In this document: positions 53,016-58,361 of the stretch, piece by piece
Position numbering within the stretch: the first letter of the stretch is position 1
Layout: each line of letters opens with the position of its first letter
Source: Syntrophaceae bacterium UBA2251
Lineage (GTDB): Bacteria; Desulfobacterota; Syntrophia; Syntrophales; UBA2251
Reading direction: 5' to 3'
DNA length: 58,361 bases
Assembly (NCBI GenBank): GCA_002347815.1
Contig: DDXV01000040.1
Span: 1-58,361, forward strand
Program-made: the position numbers and the translations under genes
The notes under the pieces: model-generated
The model's input: the letters and a program-made list of their open reading frames with translations, nothing else
Told to the model about the DNA's origin: nothing
The model's database searches: none

Positions 53016-53792
53016 TTACGTTTTCTTGAAATAGCGATCGAGAAAGGTGTCAACGACATTGACGCTCAGAAACCCGGCCAGGATATGCGTTCTGACATAC
53101 GCATTGATGAGCCCATCCTTCTGGCACATCAGGTTGAGCCTGTTGACACAGCTCTTGCTGGTGACCGTGACGGCGTGCTGCATGTCGTTGATGGTTTTGG
53201 CGATCTTCCGGCGATTTCCCTTGTTGAGCCAGTAGATGTTGAGGAAAAGCCGGGACACGACCTCGGTCATGTCCAGTAGAGGTTCGATGCCCTGGAAATA
53301 CCGACGAAACTGTTTCGCATCCTCGCAATACTCGAAAACGGCGATATTGGTCACATATTGCAGGGCTGTTTGCATATTGGTTTCGCAGACATACTCAAGG
53401 CCTGCTCGTTTGACATAGACCGCGGTGACCTTGTCGTAGGAATTGAACTGGTCGACCTGCTCTATGAAGGGCAGGAGGGGTTTCATCGCGGAACAAAACA
53501 CATCCTGACCCAGAAAGGGACAGACGGAGCAGGTCTTGAAGGCGTCGTTCTCTTTGATCCGAGGCGGAAGTTTGGACGGATTCCGCCAATATTCTTCAGC
53601 GAGGTCTCGCACATGCCCTTCCGAGAAATCGATGACGCTGCCGTCGGCAAAATGCAGGTACATGCCCCTGTCCCTGCGAAGATCCGGTGCGTTCGCCATG
53701 TGTTCCAAATCAAACCTCCCGTCGTCCCTCCGATCCCGCTTGACGCCAGGGTTGCTGATTTGATCGAGAATGCATGCAAATCTCGACGCCAT
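53016..53792 (-). CDS. Conserved hypothetical protein with Cys motif
   Basis: 258 residues from ATG 53792, or 227 from ATG 53699; neither start has a good ribosome site. A cysteine block FKTCSVCPFLGQDVFC (near 85-100) might bind metal, and YLHFADGSVIDFSEGHVRDL is at the N-terminal side. The rest is mainly helical. I do not recognise the family with certainty. It stands alone on the minus strand between the epimerase-like and PilZ genes. Confidence 0.7.
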   Translation of the reverse strand: MASRFACILDQISNPGVKRDRRDDGRFDLEHMANAPDLRRDRGMYLHFADGSVIDFSEGHVRDLAEEYWRNPSKLPPRIKENDAFKTCSVCPFLGQDVFCSAMKPLLPFIEQVDQFNSYDKVTAVYVKRAGLEYVCETNMQTALQYVTNIAVFEYCEDAKQFRRYFQGIEPLLDMTEVVSRLFLNIYWLNKGNRRKIAKTINDMQHAVTVTSKSCVNRLNLMCQKDGLINAYVRTHILAGFLSVNVVDTFLDRYFKKT

Positions 53793-54065
53793 CGAGACGA
53801 GGGGAGTATATGAGGAACGCCCTTCAATGTCAATGGCATGCGGGGCTGTGTCCGGAGCAACGGGAACGGCCCGGACAGCGAAACTTTGACAGGACGGTCC
53901 GGACTATGCTTTATTCCCGCTCGATACCGGAGAGACGGCCCCCGGCGTGAGCAGGGACACACGGCCGTTTCCCGCGGATGCTGCCTGCGCCAGGGGATCG
54001 GAACCCCGGGCGCGGCGATGCGGATGATTCGGTCAGTGCGTACCGAAACCGGTCAGGAGTCGGTC

Positions 54066-54500
54066 ATGAGCGATGGATTGGAAAAAAGAAAGTTTCAGCG
54101 CCTGGACTGCCCGTTGGACGTCGCCGTTGAGATTGTTCCGGTGACGGAAGCCCCCCAGCAGCGTCCCCCCCTGCGCATTAGAAGCCGAAATATCTCCAAA
54201 AGCGGCATCTGCTTGGAAACACAGTCTATCGAGATTGAAGGCGTCCATTTGCTGTCGGGACTCCCGTTTGCCCGGAAGCACCGTTTATACATGAGCATTC
54301 AACTCGCGCCGGACGAGCCGCCGTTCGAGGCGATCGGAGAGGTCCGCTGGTATGACATCTCGAGCGACACCCCCGCGTCCGTCTATCGGGTGGGCGTGGC
54401 GTTCCTCAGGGTGAAGAAGCCCGGCAAAGAACAGCTGGCGAGATTCCTGAAAAACCATAAAGGCAGCCGGGGACTCTTCGCCCCGGGACGTCCATTCTGA
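54066..54500 (+). CDS. PilZ-domain protein (c-di-GMP binding)
   Basis: 144 residues. RKFQRLDCPLDVAVEI gives the RxxxR motif near residue 10 and RNISKSGICLE gives the (D/N)xSxxG motif, both needed to bind cyclic di-GMP. PilZ makes up nearly the whole protein, as a stand-alone effector. AGGAG lies before ATG 54066. It is convergent with the MmgE/PrpD gene, 15 bp away. Confidence 0.85.
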   Translation: MSDGLEKRKFQRLDCPLDVAVEIVPVTEAPQQRPPLRIRSRNISKSGICLETQSIEIEGVHLLSGLPFARKHRLYMSIQLAPDEPPFEAIGEVRWYDISSDTPASVYRVGVAFLRVKKPGKEQLARFLKNHKGSRGLFAPGRPF

Positions 54501-54515
54501 CAGGAAACGCACTCA

Positions 54516-55889
54516 TCACAACAGGTCCGTGAAGTCTTGGATGTGTTCCATCTGATCGATGCGGCCGGCCGCATCGAAAATCTCGTCTCGCTGCTGACGG
54601 CTCAGGATATGCCGGGTGCAGATTTCCAGCTTCTCTCTGATATCGATGGGGTTCTTGTAAGAACCCTTCATGGCATCGGTAAATTGATGGTATTCGGTCC
54701 CATTCTTAAGTCGGATCTTTACCCCGCCGCTGTTGATGCCTTCTTGCATCTCCTTGACGTCCAAGGACGGATCGACCACGAAGTGTATCCTGTCGAAGAA
54801 TGCATGGAGTTGTTTGTCCGTGATCCGTTCCTTGGTGAACTGTGCCGGCGTCAATTCGCCGTCCATCATGGCGACGGCCAGCGGATAGACGGAATTGAAA
54901 TAAAGCGGCACGCAGGTCAGGTAATCGGTCTTTGCAATCCGCTCAATCAAATCGATCAACTCATCCTTCGGCTTATTCAGGAGCAGCGTGACCGTCGGAC
55001 TCTGCACATCGACACCGGAGATGTCCCGCCAGTCAATCCCGTAGGCACGCATGAGATCGAGCGCGGAATCTACCAGTGCATCCAGCCACCCGCAACACGG
55101 GTAAAGCTTGGGTGAATGAGTATCGGTGCGCCAGTCGCTGCCCAAATCCCGCACCATTTCTTCCAGGTCGTAGCGTTCAAAGATGGCGGATGAAAAGCCG
55201 TCCGGATGCTCGATGATTTTCCTGAAACCCTTGAAACCCGCCTTTGCCAGGCAGGCGCCGGTGATCCCGGCATGCACCGGTCCGCCGGTTATGAGTCCCT
55301 TTGTGGGAGAGAACCAACCCGCAAAGCACTGCGTCATGGGAGGGAAGCAGGAGATGCCCAGGGCGTCCATCATCTGGTCCCGGTTCAACCCCAAAAGCTT
55401 GCCGGCCACGACAGCGGCGTCGATTTGGTGGTTCGGGCACGAATTGGTGAAAAGGTGACTTTTGATATAGGCATGCCCGGTCCTGCCGCAGATTTCGTTG
55501 CCAGCCACCAGCGCGGTCAGGAACTCTTTGCCGCTGGCATTCACGGCTTCGCCCACGGCAAGGGCGTTGGGCACCGTTGAAGCGCCGGTATGTTGCGACC
55601 GCAGGTAATCTTCCCACTCCAGGGTCTGGGCAACAATGGAATTCACCATCCCTGCGTCGCGCATGCTTGCTTTCATCTTTGCCCCAATGACCGTCGATTC
55701 CCGCCTGTCGGACCAATCCCGCAGTGCCTGATAAAGAGGCTGGCATTCCTCCATACGGCTTCCCGCCAATATGGCAGCAACGATGCCGATCACCTGTTCC
55801 TTCGCGCACGCAATCGTGTGCGGAGGAATGTCCTCAAATCTTAATTCACTTGCCCACGAGCTGATTATTTCGGTAACGGCGATGGTCAT
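54516..55889 (-). CDS. MmgE/PrpD family protein
   Basis: 457 residues of the MmgE/PrpD superfamily (2-methylcitrate dehydratase, cis-aconitate decarboxylase, iminodisuccinate epimerase). The N-terminal helical domain has WASELRFEDIP and EWEDYLRSQHTGAS; the small domain starts at about residue 275 with KLYPCCGWLDALVDSAL. The lineage that lacks the PrpD catalytic signature is wide, so no substrate can be given. It follows the SCP2-like gene in the same direction by 29 bp, and both are probably one operon. Confidence 0.87.
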   Translation of the reverse strand: MTIAVTEIISSWASELRFEDIPPHTIACAKEQVIGIVAAILAGSRMEECQPLYQALRDWSDRRESTVIGAKMKASMRDAGMVNSIVAQTLEWEDYLRSQHTGASTVPNALAVGEAVNASGKEFLTALVAGNEICGRTGHAYIKSHLFTNSCPNHQIDAAVVAGKLLGLNRDQMMDALGISCFPPMTQCFAGWFSPTKGLITGGPVHAGITGACLAKAGFKGFRKIIEHPDGFSSAIFERYDLEEMVRDLGSDWRTDTHSPKLYPCCGWLDALVDSALDLMRAYGIDWRDISGVDVQSPTVTLLLNKPKDELIDLIERIAKTDYLTCVPLYFNSVYPLAVAMMDGELTPAQFTKERITDKQLHAFFDRIHFVVDPSLDVKEMQEGINSGGVKIRLKNGTEYHQFTDAMKGSYKNPIDIREKLEICTRHILSRQQRDEIFDAAGRIDQMEHIQDFTDLL

Positions 55890-55918
55890 AATCCCCCCTC
55901 CTTGAGCTGCGATTTAAC

Positions 55919-56308
55919 CTAACCCGGCAAACAAACGATCGCCTGCATGATGGATGAAAAACGCTCAACCAGCGGGATTTGGTTAAGGGGTATTTCGGCT
56001 CGCTGTGGGTCGAGCTCGAAGCGGAAAATAGCCGCGTACGGCTTTTCACCGGCGAATATCTTTCTCCACTGTTCTCCCGTGGTACGCATGACCGCATGTG
56101 CAAACGGATCCTCACCGTCCACCACGCGAAACCCATCCGGAACGATGCTGACGGTAAAGCTCGGGCCTCCTTTTTCAGACAGGATGATCTTTTTGTGCAG
56201 GATGTCCTCCAGGATGCCCATCTCCAGCATAATGGGTATCAATCCGTTGAAGCGGTCCGCAAGCCTCTGTATATCGTGCCGCAGATCCCGTTGAGCCTTC
56301 TCCGCCAT
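55919..56308 (-). CDS. SCP2-like sterol-carrier domain protein
   Basis: 129 residues. The centre FTVSIVPDGFRVVDGEDPFAHAVMRTTGEQWRKIFAGE has the order of the SCP2 lipid-binding domain (strand, turn, then helix that closes the pocket). The match is by pattern only. AGGAGGG is 5 bases before the start. It precedes the MmgE/PrpD gene; it may bind a fatty or acyl-CoA ligand for that enzyme. Confidence 0.6.
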   Translation of the reverse strand: MAEKAQRDLRHDIQRLADRFNGLIPIMLEMGILEDILHKKIILSEKGGPSFTVSIVPDGFRVVDGEDPFAHAVMRTTGEQWRKIFAGEKPYAAIFRFELDPQRAEIPLNQIPLVERFSSIMQAIVCLPG

Positions 56309-56440
56309 CGTTGCACCCTCCTTGTCGGATTTCTCTTGGCAACCGTGCTGATGGGATGAACTCCCCCAAAACCCACCCTAAGATATCAATACCAGAGAAA
56401 AGAGTCCAGCAAAAGGGGCATCAGCCATTCATCGCGTGAA

Positions 56441-57352
56441 TCACTTGAAGAAGATCGACCAGCCCGCCTTCAGCGATCCGGGCAGGAGATCCAGTGCGCC
56501 CGAGGCTTCCGACACCGGGGAAAAGCCGCAGGCCCGGCAATTGACTGGGCCGCGACCCTTGACATAGCAGCCCGGCGTAATGGCGCCGTCGGGATCGACA
56601 TTGATGAGGATATCTTCATGGCAGCGCCAGTCGTTTGAGATCATGGCGCGCAGGCGCCCGGCGGAGTTGAGGATCGGCAAGCCCCGTTTCTTCATGTCAA
56701 TCACCTCTTCGAGAACCGCCTTCCGTTCACCGTCGGACAGGGCCAACGGCGCCTCCCCCTGCCCATAGGGATAGAAGAGCTGGACCGTCAAGCCGCGGAA
56801 CGCCGGGATGTCTTGAAGCCGTTCCAACAACGGCCCGATATCGTGGCGATTCTCCCGGTTGATCGTATAGTGGACGAACAGACGTCGATGCCGGGACGCC
56901 CGGAGGTTTGACCAGACCCGGTCGAACGAACCGGAGCGCAGCCGGTCGTGGGATTCCTTCAAGCCGTCCAGACTGACCCAGAGGATGTCCGCCGGACTGT
57001 CCAGGGGGAAGGTGCCGTTGGTGGTCACGGCGACCCCGGGAAAGCGCCTCTTGGCGTACGCGACCACATCGTTCAGATCATGACGGCCGTCCCGCCACAG
57101 AAACGGTTCCCCGCCTTCGAAGACGACGATCAGGGCGCCCCTGAGCCGCAAGGCGTCCAGGGAGGCCGTGGCCAGGGACCAGCTCATGTGCGCGCCCGCC
57201 TCCCCGGCACGACGATGAAAGGGGCAAGCGAGACAGGCGAGGTTGCAGCGGTAGGTGATCTTGAAGCTGGTCAGAAGGGGAATCTTCTGCCCGCGGATTT
57301 TTCTCCGGAAGAAAAAAACCGGAAACGGGACAAGGCGACGGATAGGTATCAC
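56441..57352 (-). CDS. Radical SAM protein with C-terminal cysteines
   Basis: 303 residues. CNLACLACPFH is the canonical CX3CX2C cluster near residue 36; FEGGEPFLW follows as the SAM-binding GGE motif. A second group of cysteines (PGCYVKGRGPVNCRACGF) in the last 50 residues resembles an auxiliary cluster site, as in SPASM-type proteins. Product and partner are unknown. The GTG start at 57352 has AAGGA 6 bases upstream. Preceded by the terminator at 57374-57404, so it has its own transcript. Confidence 0.82.
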   Translation of the reverse strand: MIPIRRLVPFPVFFFRRKIRGQKIPLLTSFKITYRCNLACLACPFHRRAGEAGAHMSWSLATASLDALRLRGALIVVFEGGEPFLWRDGRHDLNDVVAYAKRRFPGVAVTTNGTFPLDSPADILWVSLDGLKESHDRLRSGSFDRVWSNLRASRHRRLFVHYTINRENRHDIGPLLERLQDIPAFRGLTVQLFYPYGQGEAPLALSDGERKAVLEEVIDMKKRGLPILNSAGRLRAMISNDWRCHEDILINVDPDGAITPGCYVKGRGPVNCRACGFSPVSEASGALDLLPGSLKAGWSIFFK

Positions 57353-57373
57353 GCAGGGTCCTTCTCATATAGA

Positions 57374-57404
57374 AAGCCCCTTCACCGTTTTCGTAAAGGG
57401 GCTT
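57374..57404 (-). terminator. Terminator of copy B
   Basis: Nine perfect pairs (AAGCCCCTT with AAGGGGCTT), extended by CG/CG, with T-rich sequence after it on the minus strand. It stops the transcript of the membrane-protein gene at 57445-57720. Confidence 0.7.
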
Positions 57405-57444
57405 CAGGAGGGAACAACAACTTCCAGCGATTCGGACCTTCCTC

Positions 57445-57720
57445 TCAGCTGACGAGAGTCTTCACCATTTCGATGACGGGGTTGGTGAAGAGGGCCATCA
57501 GGACGGTGTAGAGGGCGAATGCGCCGACCGCCTCGTTGAGGTACATTTTTTCGTATTTGTGTTTGAGGGAGACGATGACGAGCCCGCCGACGATCAGGCA
57601 TCCGAGCTGGAAGTAGGGGAAGCTGTTACCGCCCGCCACCGCGAATTCCGCGAAGCTGAAGGTTGCCGTCAGGAGCACCACCGCCGCTGCCACCACCATC
57701 GTTCCGAGTGTCTTTTTCAT
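57445..57720 (-). CDS. 91-residue signal-bearing membrane protein, copy B
   Basis: Same as copy A at 49036-49311 except for one residue in the signal peptide (alanine to valine at position 14). Signal, two helices and charged loop are identical, and so is the ribosome site. Unlike copy A, no AtpZ-like gene follows; a terminator stands there instead. The high identity of the coding part against a diverged upstream suggests recent duplication or gene conversion. Confidence 0.75.
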   Translation of the reverse strand: MKKTLGTMVVAAAVVLLTATFSFAEFAVAGGNSFPYFQLGCLIVGGLVIVSLKHKYEKMYLNEAVGAFALYTVLMALFTNPVIEMVKTLVS

Positions 57721-57767
57721 GATCCGTACCCTCCTTTCGGGTTTTTTGTTGGTTTGTCTTACGATAA

Positions 57768-57783
57768 TGCGGGAAGCGTGCCA
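57768..57783 (-). promoter_or_regulatory. Sigma-54 promoter of copy B
   Basis: The same TGGCACG-CTTC-CCGCA text as copy A on the minus strand, at the same distance from the start codon. Confidence 0.7.
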
Positions 57784-57997
57784 AGGGCGTGGATCGTGGG
57801 TGCGTTTATTATGAATGCATGAGATCCCGGGCAGTTACAGATTTTCCGGATGGCGTGAATCTATGTCGGGTGGGGGCCGAAGGGCCGGATTTTGAATGAG
57901 TCGATCAAACGGCTTTAACGGAATGATCATCGGCAACCGGTTCTTGACCTTCCGTTTGCGCTTGGTGGGGCGCTTTTCCGATTTAAAAAGAACCCCC

Positions 57998-58033
57998 AAA
58001 AAGCAAGAGGAGCGAGACCGACGATCTCACTCC
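57998..58033 (-). terminator. Terminator downstream of the tRNA-Leu 3' end
   Basis: On the minus strand GGAGTGAGA pairs with TCTCGCTCC (9 pairs, one G-U) and TTGCTTTTT follows. Its distance from the tRNA end is normal for a tRNA gene terminator. Confidence 0.6.
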
Positions 58034-58062
58034 CCTTGGCACGAAGCAAAAATTCTAATAAA

Positions 58063-58086
58063 TGGTGCCGAAGCCGGGACTTGAAC
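58063..58086 (-). tRNA. tRNA-Leu 3'-end fragment (possible attachment site)
   Basis: On the minus strand the sequence GTTCAAGTC, CCGG, CTTCGGC and ACCA is the T-loop, T-stem 3' side, acceptor 3' side, discriminator A and CCA of a tRNA whose 5' end would read GCCGAAG, a tRNA-Leu hallmark. The expected 5' half is not on the other side: the next bases are CGCAGGGACAG on the plus strand. So it is a partial copy, not a gene. Confidence 0.75.
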
Positions 58087-58361
58087 GCAGGGACAGCAAT
58101 TTTTTTCAAGTAACTGGATATTCAGGTTTTCCCTCTTGTTGCAAGTAGTTACCATTGGATCGACCGTTTTAAAATAAGGGGGGTAGTCAATTAGCTCCTC
58201 CTACCCTTTTTGCTCCAGTCGTAACCGAATGTCACGGCAGCTGCGGTGACGGGACCAGTTATCATTGATTGTTCCATCAACCTATAGAAAACGAGTCCAC
58301 GGCTTTTAGAAGTGCGCCTATTGAAACGAAACGTAAATTCCTCTATGTACGACTGTAGGTG
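58087..58361. other. AT-rich end of window, possible edge of an integrated element
   Basis: Base composition drops towards AT, unlike the preceding region. It holds a hairpin GGGTAG...CTACCC with TTTTT (58178-58212, plus strand), likely a terminator, and no recognisable gene. Confidence 0.5.

Larger units (their letters stand above)
57445..57925 (-). repeat. Duplicated 0.48-kb segment, copy B
   Basis: Partner of 49036-49520. Similarity begins at the coding end and runs through the sigma-54 box to about GAATGAGTCG (57894-57903) and the CTTTAACGG-A-GATCA stretch beyond. Confidence 0.85.

Noticed and set aside
1..58361. CRISPR arrays, insertion-sequence transposases, rRNA
   Set aside because: No repeat-spacer pattern, transposase motif or rRNA sequence was seen on either strand.

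Overview
The window is high-GC, densely coded DNA that looks like a syntrophic or anaerobic member of the former Deltaproteobacteria (Desulfobacterota, Syntrophales-like). This is inferred from gene content: an ADP-forming acyl-CoA synthetase, acyl-CoA dehydrogenase and acyl-CoA ligases, corrinoid methyltransferase remnants, a two-gene SufCB iron-sulfur system, a BaiCD/FadH-type flavin oxidoreductase, a probable selenoprotein, and sigma-54-type promoters. No rRNA, CRISPR array or complete tRNA was seen.

Layout. 1-3.6 kb: an intact ADP-forming acyl-CoA synthetase facing a decayed acyl-CoA ligase operon. 3.8-13.2 kb: a plus-strand catabolic block (histidine phosphatase, acyl-CoA dehydrogenase, TetR regulator, APH-type kinase, acyl-CoA ligase with an in-frame TAG, phosphotriesterase-like hydrolase, wreck of a corrinoid methyltransferase cluster, SDR). 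13.2-21.7 kb: minus-strand housekeeping (acyltransferase, carboxyltransferase coupled to a PHP protein, SufCB, endonuclease III-like glycosylase, HtrA, FAH-family hydrolase). 21.9-24.7 kb: an Mla-type lipid transport operon whose ATPase-like subunit lacks Walker A. 25-30 kb: a broken old-yellow-enzyme gene, a MerR regulator and two nitronate-monooxygenase-like enzymes. 30.2-37.7 kb: pdxST, hisHF, radical SAM, mnmG, a 29-residue bS22-like ribosomal protein and a polyprenyl synthase. 37.8-45.2 kb: caspase-like protein, RlpA, a 28-residue membrane peptide, truncated sulfatase, NAD(P)HX repair enzyme, ferredoxin-like protein. 45.6-49.4 kb: AtpZ/AtpI-like genes, hydrolase, lexA with its own operator, and a selenocysteine redoxin with a bacterial SECIS hairpin. 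49.8-57.7 kb: transporter, PAP2 phosphatase, epimerase-like protein, PilZ, MmgE/PrpD, radical SAM, and a second copy of a small membrane-protein gene. 58.06 kb: a tRNA-Leu 3' end that looks like an attachment site, followed by more AT-rich DNA.

Genes that may act together. The dehydrogenase, kinase, ligase and lactonase-like hydrolase at 4.6-10.7 kb can be assembled into a route from lactones or 4-hydroxy acids to enoyl-CoA, as in ACAD10/11 and Lva systems. lexA, a 77-residue membrane protein and the selenoprotein appear to share one transcription unit under a LexA box. Both AtpZ-like loci are preceded by sigma-54-like elements, and one of them is linked to the duplicated small membrane protein.

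Gene decay is prominent. At least seven genes carry frameshifts, deletions, truncations or nonsense codons, several of them as short tandem duplications or multi-codon deletions. The deletions and gene fusions argue for real pseudogenes. The single-base indels could also be sequencing errors.
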